A DNA stretch of 33,941 nucleotides from Promethearchaeota archaeon (lineage in GTDB: Archaea; Asgardarchaeota; Lokiarchaeia; Sigynarchaeales; SOKP01): NCBI GenBank assembly GCA_019057775.1, contig JAHLWT010000164.1, forward strand, positions 1 to 33,941, written 5' to 3'. Position 1 is the stretch's first letter, and each line of letters begins with the position of its first letter. Under the pieces are notes generated by a model that ran no database searches, had not been told where the DNA came from, and worked only from the letters and a program-made list of their open reading frames with translations. A program made the position numbers and the translations under genes. Shown here one piece after another: positions 6,833 to 18,200 of this stretch.

Positions 6833-9493
6833 TTATTTTTGTAAGTCTTTTTTCTTGTCATCAATAATATCAAACATTAATCCACTAGAACCTTCGCCTT
6901 TTCCAAGACCTGCTTTTCTGACTAATGACAAATAAGTCGAACCATCAGAACCTCGTGTTCTCTGGAAATGAGTTGTAACTTGGGTTCCAGCTCTGCTTAC
7001 CGTCTCTTCATTAAGAATTTCACTTTCAGATAAAATCTGCGTGTTTGGTTCAATTTCCTCAACAGTTCGGACATCACTATTTCTAATCATCCTAGCTTGC
7101 TCTAAGATTATTGCTCTTTTCTGATCGTCTATTCGTTTATTAACATAAGGAATCCAATTCTCAGGAACAATTGTTGAAAAACGATAATTAGGTAGGGTGT
7201 TATCTTTTTCTTCAAAATCAAGATCATCGATATACTGATGAGAAGTTTCAATTAGTGACTTTATACGATTGCCTAAATCATTTGAATTAATCTCATCAAT
7301 CTGGAAATCTTGAGGTATAATTAAATTTTCTAAGATTTTTAGGCTATCACGAGTTAATGTCTCCAGTTTTTCAAATGTTGTTAGTTTAGCGGGATTGATT
7401 AAATCAATAATTTCCGTATAAGCACTTTTCAAACCATCTAACAACACCCTAAGTCCGCCTGTACCGATTAAAATAATCTCTTCAATTTTAGGTTTGCTCT
7501 TAATTGCTGAATCGATAGAAACTTGTCTGATTTTTGTAAGTGTTTCCTCTTCATTTTCAGGTTGTTCAATTAATTCTTCTAATATTGCATAAAAATTCTC
7601 CGAATTTTTATTGCATAAAAATTCTCCGATTTTTTTTCTAATATCTAAGATTTTTTGGGAATAATCAATACCAGCATTATCTAAAATAGCTAAAATTTCG
7701 TGGATCTTTGTTGTCTGAATTGCTTCATTAGTTATTATCTCAATTAATTCATCGATTGTCTTATCATTTGGATTTAATCCATTTAACGATGTTACACCAT
7801 TGTTAGAAGCGGTTTGAAGCATATTCTGTTGTATTCTTTCATCTAATTTTTCTATTATATTATTTTGGTTATTATCAGAGTCAAGGTTTATTAGTTGATG
7901 CAAATTATTCAAATGTCTTTTATACTTTGAAGATAATTCTTTTTGAGTTTTTAATAGTGTGGCATCAAACCCTGATACTCCACTCCCAATAGCATTTTGA
8001 ACAATGCTCTCAACTCCCCATATTTTGTTTGCCATTTCATCCCTCAGAAATTTAACTTGTTCAATTGGATCAGATTCCTCTTTCCAATGAACAATTGGGG
8101 GAATAAACAAAGATCTCATTGATTTTGGAGTGCTACATGGATTAACTAGTTGTATATTTTCCTTATTGTTCTCAATTGCAATGCTAAATACGTCCCATAC
8201 ATTCCATTGGGAATCTACCGAGTTTTCATCAAAGAAAATTTTATCCAAATCTCTTGGATGTTTAATCTCTTGCTTTTGTCCGAAAACATCGATAACTTCT
8301 AAAGTTAATATTTCATTGAGAGAACCATAATCCATATCATGTGGTATGATAAACCAATCATTCCCAAATACTAAGGCAAAATTCATTACTAACAACTTTC
8401 CAAGATCAATTTGGTCTAGTTGTAAGGACCCAAAATCTATTTTAGCATCTTCGAACTCCCACCAACGATGATTAGGACTACCATGAAACGAAATATTGGT
8501 AGGTATTGATTCAAGAACACCAGTAGTAATAGGTAAATTCTCTTCCTCCACACTTTGGATCAGATTTCCGGTTTCATCTTTTATCTCAATATCAGGAGAC
8601 AGATTTGAGGGTTCATAATGCTTTGAGAAATCATACCAATCTAGTGATTGTCCATTGTATTCACGAGCTGCGAGTACTACTTGATGTGTTTCATCTGATT
8701 TAGCAGATATTGAAAAATCATATTCTAACCTTTGAGATTTCCAAGCTGATTCTGTACCTTCTGGCTGATATATGAATAGTTGGAACTTTGTTTTTATATA
8801 ATTGATAGATTCCATAATGGAAGAAACAAGAGCATTATTTCCAGAATAGTCTGTACCTTCTGGATTTTTCAAGTAGTCTATTATTTCAGTTTGATTTAAA
8901 TTTAGCAAAAGTTTCCCATCGATTATTCTCGGTTTTTCTAAATCAACATTAATATGAGGGCCAACTATTATCAAGAGAAAATCTCTTGACCTGCTATCCA
9001 TCCCATTGTATTCTACTTGAGATGGAAGAATGCCAATATTTTTTCGGAGAATTAAGAATACATCATCAATGATATCCTGGGCCGTCCCATGAAGCTTACG
9101 TCGAAGTTCCCGTTCAAAAAATTGTCCTAGCTGCACTCGAGTTCTCCACATTGGATTTTTGTCTGAAAAGATTATTTTTTGTCTTTCAACTTCAGATTCG
9201 AGTGGAATGTTTGGATCAATAAATCTTGAAGTTAGGTTTTCATCATTAAGCTTTAATCTAGTGATTTTAGTCGATTTCATAGTCAAATATGTCTTAATAG
9301 GAGAAGCTGCATCGTCTCCTTTGAACTCTCCTACTTGCCATTGACGGGTCAATGCCCACAATGGATCTCGCCAAATTGCTTGAACTCCTTGGGTGATATC
9401 ATCACTTCTTGGTCTTGGTTCCAGCTTGTAATATGATCTTAAAATACTATTGAAGATCCCAAGATCAGGTAAATTAGGTAGAAATAAAACCAT
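6833..9493 (-). CDS. Giant-cluster protein of the 'RQWQxGEF' family, last gene of operon
   Basis: The 886-residue product belongs, from memory, to an uncharacterised family found in bacterial clusters beside DUF6603 proteins. Its hallmarks are DPLWALTRQWQVGEFKGDDA at 43-62, HRWWEFEDA near 340, FGNDWF near 375, FLRDEMANKIWGVE near 480-493, VPENWIPYV near 775, and the C-terminal GKGEGSSGLMFD. Between about 500 and 765 lies a Glu/Asn/Ile-rich helical insertion that I do not recall from bacterial relatives. No signal peptide, membrane helix or catalytic motif is visible. The start is firm: GGGAGGT precedes ATG 9491-9493, one base after the stop of the 1930-aa gene. A 26-bp tandem repeat inside the insertion is read in two frames (see 7584-7635). 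The function is unknown. Confidence 0.85.
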   Translation of the reverse strand: MVLFLPNLPDLGIFNSILRSYYKLEPRPRSDDITQGVQAIWRDPLWALTRQWQVGEFKGDDAASPIKTYLTMKSTKITRLKLNDENLTSRFIDPNIPLESEVERQKIIFSDKNPMWRTRVQLGQFFERELRRKLHGTAQDIIDDVFLILRKNIGILPSQVEYNGMDSRSRDFLLIIVGPHINVDLEKPRIIDGKLLLNLNQTEIIDYLKNPEGTDYSGNNALVSSIMESINYIKTKFQLFIYQPEGTESAWKSQRLEYDFSISAKSDETHQVVLAAREYNGQSLDWYDFSKHYEPSNLSPDIEIKDETGNLIQSVEEENLPITTGVLESIPTNISFHGSPNHRWWEFEDAKIDFGSLQLDQIDLGKLLVMNFALVFGNDWFIIPHDMDYGSLNEILTLEVIDVFGQKQEIKHPRDLDKIFFDENSVDSQWNVWDVFSIAIENNKENIQLVNPCSTPKSMRSLFIPPIVHWKEESDPIEQVKFLRDEMANKIWGVESIVQNAIGSGVSGFDATLLKTQKELSSKYKRHLNNLHQLINLDSDNNQNNIIEKLDERIQQNMLQTASNNGVTSLNGLNPNDKTIDELIEIITNEAIQTTKIHEILAILDNAGIDYSQKILDIRKKIGEFLCNKNSENFYAILEELIEQPENEEETLTKIRQVSIDSAIKSKPKIEEIILIGTGGLRVLLDGLKSAYTEIIDLINPAKLTTFEKLETLTRDSLKILENLIIPQDFQIDEINSNDLGNRIKSLIETSHQYIDDLDFEEKDNTLPNYRFSTIVPENWIPYVNKRIDDQKRAIILEQARMIRNSDVRTVEEIEPNTQILSESEILNEETVSRAGTQVTTHFQRTRGSDGSTYLSLVRKAGLGKGEGSSGLMFDIIDDKKKDLQK
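7584..7635. repeat. 26-bp tandem duplication inside a coding region
   Basis: Copies 7584-7609 and 7610-7635 differ at one base. Because 26 is not a multiple of three, the same bases encode IGEFLCN in one copy and ENFYAI in the other. The reading frame stays open through both. Confidence 0.9.
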
Positions 9494-9494
9494 C

Positions 9495-12400
9495 TCAACC
9501 TCCCTCCGGAATATCTATTTTATGTGGCACAAATATTCCCGGTAAGTATTTTCTCATAATTGAAGTAAAAGCATCAATATCTACTGCTCGGATTTTTACC
9601 AAATCCAAAGTATCATTCAAAATATTGGAAATATCGACAAATGTCCAATTATCTTCAATTTTTTGTAAATGATCATTAAAATCGATGGTGGACGGAATTA
9701 AAAGTAGCATTGTTTGAGGAGGTTCTGTGTTGGGGCGGTTATAATTGTATGCTATTGCACCTCTAACATTTTTTCTTTTAATAGTTTCAACCCATTCATC
9801 TATAATTAGCCCACAAAATCGATTATCCACAAAATTTGGATCCCCGACTGAATGAACTAGCATTGCAAGCGTATCTTGGACGACATCGTCCACCCCATCC
9901 AGCGCGTTCGGGAGGGCCAACCATTTAATATCTGGAGTGTTAGAAAATTGCAGGACCTGTAAATTAAGAATATCCGGCCCCATAACTGTCTGTACGCTAA
10001 GGATTATATCTGCAAGCCTCTTGGTTTTAGGTCTAGTGTATCCTGTTTGCTGTACCCAGAGATAGGGATATTCCAAATTATTTGGTCCAAGAATTTTATC
10101 TTGAGGTGAAGAAAACTGTTCATATAACTCATTAATATTTTCGGAGACTGAAAAATCAGGTAGAATCATAAGCGATTTACCGAAGAGTTGTTTTCCACAA
10201 ATAATTAGCTGGTGAATCGCTTCTTTTGTCTTCTCGGGTTGAGATATATCTAATTCATTAAATATTTTATATTCTTTTGTAAACTTGTTTAAACGCTGGG
10301 ATATAATGTCCAATACATTTATTTTTTGCTGATCTAATAAGTTTTTGTAAGCTTCATCATCTTCCCCACTTTTCACATTGGGAACAGAATCTGGAATCCC
10401 AAATAAACTTGCTGAAAGCAAGTCATTTTTCACATCATCTAAGAACGAAACACTCGCTCTATCCAGATTGTTAAGCTTAGTTTGAATTGCTTCCATAGCT
10501 GTTAATTGAGGTGTTATCCGAGCGTTTAACTCGTCTATATCTTCTTGGGTGAAATATATAGATGGATCTTCAAAAGCTTCTTCTGAAATAACCAATCTTG
10601 AAGGATCTAAGATGAAAGAGCTACTCAATAATTCCTGAATTTTTCGAGCGAGTGGTAATACTTCTATTATTGTTCTATCATCAGAATTCCAACCTTCTAC
10701 CGGTAAAAATTCAATCTCTAAATCAGATCTGTTCTCGATATTAAATTCCTCTAAAGCATAAAGAACAATTCTCCTTTCAAGAGAACTATTCTTTTCTAAG
10801 GGTGACCCTAATGACATCAATATAAAATCTAAAGGTCCGAACTTCTGTTTTTGACAAAGGTCTTGTAAACTAATGTATTTAGACGATCCAGGCGAGTCAT
10901 CGTATTTTTTTTTAATCCTCCATTTAATTTGACTTGGATTTCCAAGTAATTGCTTTACCAAAGCCCTAACCCTTGGTTCTATACTATCTCTTGGTGAACA
11001 GTTTGCCGTGTCAATTAACCACTCATCTGGATTAAGTTGGATATCATTTTGAAACATTATTGTGATGTTTTGGGTATAGGTTAGTCCTCCTCCTGGTGTT
11101 TTCAATGATTCAATTTCTGGAACATTCCCCCCGCGACCAGCAATGATATCAAGTATAACTGGAGCCCTTTCGTAATTTCCATGAAGTGTATGATAAATAT
11201 TTTCAAAAATTCCAATATCTTGAAGTGCATCTAATGCATCGTCTAAACAATTTAGCTCTTTTATTATTGCGTCATAATCATTCCCTCTACTTGGAAGGTT
11301 TTCGAAATCCCCAAAAGGAATTTTTCCTAAACTATTAGATTTAGTATTTATCCATGCTGTAAGTAATTTTAATCCATCAACTACATTCTGTGGTGGAATG
11401 ACCTCTTGAGCACTAGTTTCATCTTCCTCTAAATCTTCCTCTTCAGCTTCAATTGTTTTTTCTATTGGGTACAGCCTACGAAATGGATAAACATATTTGT
11501 CCAATTCCAGCCCTGTGTGATTTTCGTGTAAACCTTTTTCAAATTGGTATCCTAAAAGTACATCTAATCCTTGATCCTGACCAATACCATCAAGTATGCT
11601 TAAAGCTCTATGTACCCTATCTGAGGATAACTTTAATGTCATAACCTCTATATCATCAGGTTGTCGATAAGTAAGAAAAGAATTTCTAGCGATAGCTGCC
11701 GTAACTGCTTGATTGTAAGAGGGAGCTATTATATAACCACCTTGAGGATCACTTTCTTCTTTTGGTTGTAAATCTTCTATCCACCCAAAAGCCCCTATAT
11801 ATAAACCGAGAGGTTCATTTTGATTGAGTAGCCTCATGTTCCAAAGTCTTTTTGAGTAAATCGAAGATATAAAGGCATCAAGCCTATGGGAAAATGAATC
11901 AAGCCCTTCCCCAAGTAACCTCTCTAATTCAGCGACAGAAAGTGACCGTAAATACTCCAAGCTATCCTGGAAGGTGATTATGGAGGGTGCATCTGGAAGA
12001 TGGGTCTGGAGGGCTTCACTGGAAGGAGAATCTGTATCATAGGTTTGTATTAATTTTGACATCAATAACAGATTGTAAAGTAAACTATCGGAAGGATGCT
12101 CATTCGTTAGTGATAAGCCATGAGCTTCGTTGTTCTTAATGAAATCAATGTAGTTATCTAAGGAACTAGTAAAATTTAAAAATATTTTTTCATCAATTGG
12201 TTGGTCATGAATGAAGTTTAATTCATCAGTTGCTGCAAGAATATCAAACCCTTGACTCCAGGAAGTTAAGCCAACAATCAGAGGATCTAAATCGGGGATA
12301 AGAGGATCTTGATCGTGTAGATCAACAAACATTTGTCTCGCTGGCGTATATTCATAAATTGAAAACCACAACCACCAGTATTCATATCCAAAATCACTTG

Positions 12401-15287
12401 GATTTGAACTGGGCCCAGCATTAAACCCTAGACTTTCAAATGCTTCAAAAATACCAGGATGTAATAATTCACTTATGGTAATAAGACTCCACAGATAAGC
12501 GAAATCAATTTTGGGAATTAGTTGAAGTGACCTTGAACTAGGCTCCATTCCAAGAATTTTTAGAAGTTCTGCATCAGGATCATCTGTAGCCCCAACTCGC
12601 GGTACTTTATCTACATCATCGGAAGCAGCTAACCATACTGGTTTAAGCCTTTTAAGTATTTTATCCAAAAATATATTGAATAGATCATCAAAGAATATTA
12701 TTTTAGAAGGAGTTGTGGTACCATCCCACTCAATATCACTCCAATATGCGTCTAAAATACTTGGCTGCCAACTATCTAGAGAACTGACAGGAAGAATACC
12801 ATATGGAATTTCTCCAATTTGGACTCCAGAAAGAGCTCCCCGAGGATTAACGAAATTAATGGTGTGTTTTTTAGCACCTTCCCTAATTGAGAGGGATACA
12901 TCCTCACCTTCACGAAATTCTGGAACATGAGGATTTTCAAGGAAGAAGAAGTTTTTCTTCCTTAAAATATTTTGGAGATAATAACCCATTGTTGACGGCC
13001 ACAGAACATTCATCATATGTCGAATATGCAATGTTTCTGTCTTATTTGCATTGATTACATGAGCAAATGAATTATTTTCAAGACCTAAAGCTCGAGCCAG
13101 AATATATCCATCCTTACCAGTATCACCCTCATCCCCAATGAAAGGATCTCCAAAAACCACTTCAAACAAATCATCTTTATTTACTTCACTTGAAAAACCG
13201 GATTCAATGCCTGCTACATTATTTGTTGGTGTTCCATTCTTAATAAATTGAAATCCATTTGTATATTGCGAACATTCAAACAAATCTTTTATTAAGCTTT
13301 TAGAGGTGAGATTATCATCTGAAATTCTTACCCCATACACTAAAATCCTTGAATATCCTTTTGACATCTCCGGATCCATAGCTTTTGTGACCACTAAACC
13401 CATACCTTTAGCCACGGCTTCATCAAAATTTATCATCCATCTTGAATTTTCATCAAAAAAAATCTCATCTGAGGATTCTTCTGTTTCATCCAAATTAGGA
13501 TCTGGAAAAATCAATAGGGGAGTTTCAATTGGATTTCCTATTCTTTGCAGAACCCTAATATTTTCATTCTGTTCATTTTTTCTGTAAAAATCAAACACGA
13601 AATAATTGGGCATAACATCCACTTTGGGAGCTTCAGTCCACGATTCTGATTTAAAATCAGTTATGAAATCTTCAGCAAAAGTCGGACCAATCGGTTCTGG
13701 AGTTCCATTATCAATCAATGGTGCTCCATAATCATCTACATCAAAAGGATTAACTGGTCGGTCTTGCCAATTTTGTATTAGATTTGCTATATCATCACCT
13801 TTAAGAGTTTTAGCTATCCAAATAGCTCTTCCTGTCCCATACTTATCTGCAAGTTGTTTAAGTGCAAGTTTGATCCTTTCGAGATCCTCTTCCGGTCTTT
13901 GATATGCTGCCCACCATATATCCTCAAAAAACAGTTTTCCATCGTTATACTCACCTTCGGTCAATTTTTGCTCATGAGAATTGATAACTAACTTATCTGG
14001 ATAAACTCGGATCCATAATTCATCATTAACGAATTTAGTCTCTAATCTTACAGGAAACATCAATATAGGATACTGTTTGGATATCTCAAGATCTTGAGCA
14101 ATATCATATCCAGTTTCTATATAAATATCATCCAGAATGTTATTCACTTCACCATTAAGGTGCTTAATTTCATCGTTTAATGTTTTTATTTCATCCGTTA
14201 TATTTTTTAACCGAATTTCACTATGCTCTAACGATAATCTTGAGATTTCATTTGTCAATTCATTGTAAAGGGCAAAATTTTCTTTAATCTTCGTTTGATA
14301 ATTGCTCATTGCGGTCTTATGTAATAAATGATTCATAAATTCTTCTAAATAATGTGTAGTGAATACTTTTTGATTAAATCTTTTGCTATCAAGAAATTTT
14401 TTTATTTGTTCAGGGAGATTGGTAATCACTTGAAATACAAGATTTCTTAGCTTTGTTGTAAGTTTTTCATTCTCAAAATTTAAGAATTTACCAATAAGAT
14501 CGTTTGTTTTCTTGGTTTTAAGTCCAGCTTCTAAATCATTGAATGTCTTTAATTTTTTACCCAAATCATTAAGAATTAGTTCCTTGACTTGATTTTCAGA
14601 TAATTGGTTAATATTGGGTATGTTTACAGATGTATCAATTAATTGTGCACTTAATTTACAAATTAGATTGTTGATGCTTATTTTCTTGCGCCTGAATATT
14701 TGTTGAACCTGTCCAATCTGACTTTTAGCAAATCTCTTTTGGGATAAGAGGTTGCGTTTTATAGTAATTTCTTCAGTTTTAAGTTGTATTTCTGTTCTTT
14801 TCTCATTAATATCAGAGGTCTTTCTTCTTTCACTTATCTGATCTTTACTAGCTCGAATGCTAAATAATATCCTGTTATAGTCCGAATTAATAATATTTTT
14901 TAATTCACTTGTTTCATCTTTCAGTTTCTGAATTGTAGAAATATTTTTGTATCTTTGTTTTTCAAGCTTTTCAATTAGAATCTCATTATTAGCTATTTGG
15001 CTCTTTATTAGAGATGCCGAAGTTCTTAATTCACCTTGAAATTCGTTAATTTCCTTACTTAAAGAATTGTCTTCTTTACGATGCTTTCTTAATTCTTTAA
15101 TTTTATCTTTACCGATCATATCTTCGATTAGACCTTTACGATCTTCACGACTTATTGTATTTCTCAACAAGGATTTAAACTCTCTGTTAATTTCTAATAA
15201 TCTCCGTTTTGAATCATACAATTTTTCTATATTTTGGAGCTTTTCTTTAAATTTTCTAAATTTTTTCATTTCTTTATTAAGATCCAT
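9495..15287 (-). CDS. Giant 1930-aa cluster protein with N-terminal coiled coil
   Basis: Residues 1 to about 400 are a Lys/Glu/Leu-rich region with long heptad-like helices, predicted coiled coil. At about 410 begins a conserved core: ILMFPVRLETKF, WIRVYPDKL, then KGMGLVV near 630, KNGTPTNN near 680, ARALGLE near 735 and LWPSTMGYYLQNIL near 760. I recall this core from large uncharacterised bacterial proteins encoded beside DUF6603 and RQWQxGEF proteins. An acidic linker (EEEDLEEDE) lies near 1280, and the C-terminal conserved part includes LWVQQTGYTRPKTKR near 1750. There is no signal peptide, membrane helix, nucleotide-binding loop or protease motif that I can see. GGAGGGA lies just upstream of ATG 15285-15287, 12 bases after the previous gene's stop, so it is operon-coupled. 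It is probably a structural or scaffold component, but that is inference from size and coils only. Confidence 0.85.
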   Translation of the reverse strand: MDLNKEMKKFRKFKEKLQNIEKLYDSKRRLLEINREFKSLLRNTISREDRKGLIEDMIGKDKIKELRKHRKEDNSLSKEINEFQGELRTSASLIKSQIANNEILIEKLEKQRYKNISTIQKLKDETSELKNIINSDYNRILFSIRASKDQISERRKTSDINEKRTEIQLKTEEITIKRNLLSQKRFAKSQIGQVQQIFRRKKISINNLICKLSAQLIDTSVNIPNINQLSENQVKELILNDLGKKLKTFNDLEAGLKTKKTNDLIGKFLNFENEKLTTKLRNLVFQVITNLPEQIKKFLDSKRFNQKVFTTHYLEEFMNHLLHKTAMSNYQTKIKENFALYNELTNEISRLSLEHSEIRLKNITDEIKTLNDEIKHLNGEVNNILDDIYIETGYDIAQDLEISKQYPILMFPVRLETKFVNDELWIRVYPDKLVINSHEQKLTEGEYNDGKLFFEDIWWAAYQRPEEDLERIKLALKQLADKYGTGRAIWIAKTLKGDDIANLIQNWQDRPVNPFDVDDYGAPLIDNGTPEPIGPTFAEDFITDFKSESWTEAPKVDVMPNYFVFDFYRKNEQNENIRVLQRIGNPIETPLLIFPDPNLDETEESSDEIFFDENSRWMINFDEAVAKGMGLVVTKAMDPEMSKGYSRILVYGVRISDDNLTSKSLIKDLFECSQYTNGFQFIKNGTPTNNVAGIESGFSSEVNKDDLFEVVFGDPFIGDEGDTGKDGYILARALGLENNSFAHVINANKTETLHIRHMMNVLWPSTMGYYLQNILRKKNFFFLENPHVPEFREGEDVSLSIREGAKKHTINFVNPRGALSGVQIGEIPYGILPVSSLDSWQPSILDAYWSDIEWDGTTTPSKIIFFDDLFNIFLDKILKRLKPVWLAASDDVDKVPRVGATDDPDAELLKILGMEPSSRSLQLIPKIDFAYLWSLITISELLHPGIFEAFESLGFNAGPSSNPSDFGYEYWWLWFSIYEYTPARQMFVDLHDQDPLIPDLDPLIVGLTSWSQGFDILAATDELNFIHDQPIDEKIFLNFTSSLDNYIDFIKNNEAHGLSLTNEHPSDSLLYNLLLMSKLIQTYDTDSPSSEALQTHLPDAPSIITFQDSLEYLRSLSVAELERLLGEGLDSFSHRLDAFISSIYSKRLWNMRLLNQNEPLGLYIGAFGWIEDLQPKEESDPQGGYIIAPSYNQAVTAAIARNSFLTYRQPDDIEVMTLKLSSDRVHRALSILDGIGQDQGLDVLLGYQFEKGLHENHTGLELDKYVYPFRRLYPIEKTIEAEEEDLEEDETSAQEVIPPQNVVDGLKLLTAWINTKSNSLGKIPFGDFENLPSRGNDYDAIIKELNCLDDALDALQDIGIFENIYHTLHGNYERAPVILDIIAGRGGNVPEIESLKTPGGGLTYTQNITIMFQNDIQLNPDEWLIDTANCSPRDSIEPRVRALVKQLLGNPSQIKWRIKKKYDDSPGSSKYISLQDLCQKQKFGPLDFILMSLGSPLEKNSSLERRIVLYALEEFNIENRSDLEIEFLPVEGWNSDDRTIIEVLPLARKIQELLSSSFILDPSRLVISEEAFEDPSIYFTQEDIDELNARITPQLTAMEAIQTKLNNLDRASVSFLDDVKNDLLSASLFGIPDSVPNVKSGEDDEAYKNLLDQQKINVLDIISQRLNKFTKEYKIFNELDISQPEKTKEAIHQLIICGKQLFGKSLMILPDFSVSENINELYEQFSSPQDKILGPNNLEYPYLWVQQTGYTRPKTKRLADIILSVQTVMGPDILNLQVLQFSNTPDIKWLALPNALDGVDDVVQDTLAMLVHSVGDPNFVDNRFCGLIIDEWVETIKRKNVRGAIAYNYNRPNTEPPQTMLLLIPSTIDFNDHLQKIEDNWTFVDISNILNDTLDLVKIRAVDIDAFTSIMRKYLPGIFVPHKIDIPEGG

Positions 15288-15299
15288 ATTGTTCCCTCC

Positions 15300-18200
15300 T
15301 TATAGCCCCCATTGTATCCGACTTTCTTCTGGAGGTATCCTATTTCCCTCCTCTGGTAGCATGTCATCAGCATGAACCGCAACTCGGAAAGGTTTTTGCA
15401 ATAAGATTCGAGCTTTAATATCAGCATTGCCACTCCATGGATTTTCTGGATCAACAACACTGGTTGGTAAAGCACCATCTATATAACCAGTTCCAATATA
15501 ATTAGCATTATTATTCCAACTATCAATATGAGACCAACAGAAGTTATCCCATGAATATACGCTTGGGACAGAGTCACAAATATCAGCACCGAACCTTGCT
15601 TCTCCAATTCTCTCTTCAAGTACAAAAAACCAACCAGGATTATTTTCATTACCATCCTCGTCCAATCTATTTTCAGGGAGGACCCCACGAATTTCAGTTT
15701 CAGTTAAATCAAATCCAAAAAAGTTAATGTCAGGAGGAAAAGTTCCTGTAAAGATTGGGTGTTTTGTACAACTTTCAGAATAGTCAAAAGTCGGTCTTCT
15801 AACCCAAGCACCTGATTTTAATTCCCATTTTCCTTTTGTTGTATACACTACTGTATCTGGATATTTCTTAAAGAGATCCCCTCTCACGAGTAAAACTAAA
15901 CTTTCTTCAGTTCTCCCAGATACTGGGTTTCGATTATTTCCCAACCGATTCATATTCCATCGTTCAATAAAATTGATATCTTTCAGTTTTTCCCGCAAGA
16001 TTTTTTGAAATTCAATTGTTTTTAGGTGTGGTGGGAGAGAGGAGTATTCATCCTCTCCAATAAGTAGTTTTATTTCTGCAATAATTTCATTGATCATAGT
16101 TTGTGGCGGAACTAAATCCTTTACATCCCAAAATTGTCTAAAATATGTAGCATTGAGAGCAATAGGCATTTCCCTAAATAGAGCTTCTTCCGAAAATGCA
16201 GTACTTAATCCTACCATATAAGATTCTATAAATTCTTGATTGGTAATTACCAATCCTAGTGTATTTTGAGGGATGAATTCTATTCCTGGGAGAACTAATT
16301 CTTGTGATATATCCCTAAGTGGTTCGTACATAGATTGATGAAATTCAGGAGCTGCTACAATGGGTTGAAGAGTTTCACTTACAAGATCCCCAACGCGGAG
16401 TAACCGATTTGCAGGAGAATTTATTCTAAATCGTGTACGTTTTAATATTGTTTGTCTAGGGTTTAGTGCTCCCATAACGGTTTTATCTTCCGAACCCAAG
16501 ATGTTAACATGCAGATTCATGAGATCAAGCTGAGGGGGTGAATCTTTTTTAATATGTACATTATCCAAAACCTGTTCATGTAGTGCTATTGCATATAATT
16601 TAAATGCTTCAGGAGAGAGGTCTTCCATATTTGGAGCTCCTGAATACAAAGATACCCCTTCTGGGAGAGTAAATGTAAATTCAGGATCGATCTCAAGCTC
16701 TTGTAATGTTTCGGCAGTGAAAAGTTCTTCATTCACATTGTTAGCGTAGTAGTATTTAACATAAGAAGGCAGAAGATATCTAAGTAAAATTAGAAATAAT
16801 ATGAAGAAAATTACAATTATAACATAAATTACTGGATTGGAAAACGAAATCGAAAAACCGATTGCATTTAACATAAATATAATGATGATCGCAATCAGAA
16901 GTATTAAAGCTAAAAAAGACAGGAGAAATCGATAAACCTTATCTAACAAGAATTTGGGTACAAATTTTGTCCAAGAAGGCTGCAACCGTTTGAATATTTG
17001 ACCAAATGTACCAGAAATCTCGGGATGTTGGCCTGCAGGGAGTATGCTAGGATCACCTTCATTGATCCTTGTAAGGTTACCTTTACGAGAAGTTTCTTCA
17101 TCATGTTGCTGTTTTTTTCTAATAGGTCCTTCAGGACGTAAAATTCTACTAACTGAAGGACTGGTTATACTTGAAAGCGCAGGATTTGCTGCTAGGTACC
17201 CAGTGGGGGTTATTTGCGCTAAAGATTCTTGAGAATCTGGGGTAATTAATATTCGAGAATTCAGTGGTGATACGAAAGCTAATGCAATATCTTGAGGTAA
17301 TTTTAGGAGATTTCTAACTCGTATATGTTCAGACACTTCAATTGCCATTTGATTCGTTCTTAATAGTTGGTTAACCTGATCAATTTGTCCAAGTTTATTC
17401 CAAGCAGCTTCTACAAGACTTTCTTGTTGATCTTGAACTACCAATGTTCCAAATCCAGCTATTGCACGACATCGTGGATCAAGATTTAAAAGAGTAAACC
17501 AATCAGGGACACTGTTATCATCGATACTTCTTGTATCTTTATCAATTTGAGATCTTATTCCTTGCCATCTACCGTACATTGGAGGTACAATAACAGGTTT
17601 CTTATCACGATCTGGACTGGTCAGAAATTCGTCAGAAACTTGATGACTTGATAAATTAAGTAATGCTTGGAGATCATTTATAAACGTTTGATTCTTTCTA
17701 TTGGCATCATCTGTTGGCCAATTAGTTGATATAGTTGTGAGCGATTTAAGAGCACCCTCAAGACCAAGAGCTGTTTCTACGTATTCATCTTCGGGAGAAT
17801 TATTTTCAACAATTAGGTCAGGTATCGCATATCCTGGTTCAGCTATATTTACTTGACGGCTTCCTACTCGTTTATCTATCTCGCGTGGTTCAAGTAATCT
17901 TACAAGGTATTCGAAATCACCTCTTTCGCCTGTATAAAATTCCCATGAAAAATAATAGGGAATGTTGATACTAGGGTCAGGGATGTTGTTATTCCACGCT
18001 TTTTTAAGCAAATGTGTTTCACCAGAAAAAGAATAATCTTTATCAAGTCCAAAAACTCTTCCAATTTCAAATGTGGGAACAAGGAAGGCACAATATTTTG
18101 TTTGAGGTTCAAGTTTTCTTGGACATAAAATTCTAGACAATATATCTTGTGGATTATGCTTGATTATACTTTCTATATCCTCTGATTCTAAGTGGGTTTT

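Noticed and set aside
15067..15375. 102-codon rightward ORF across the junction of the 1930-aa and 1166-aa genes
   Set aside because: Antisense to the coiled-coil region; Leu/Ser-rich composition comes from reversed Lys/Glu codons.
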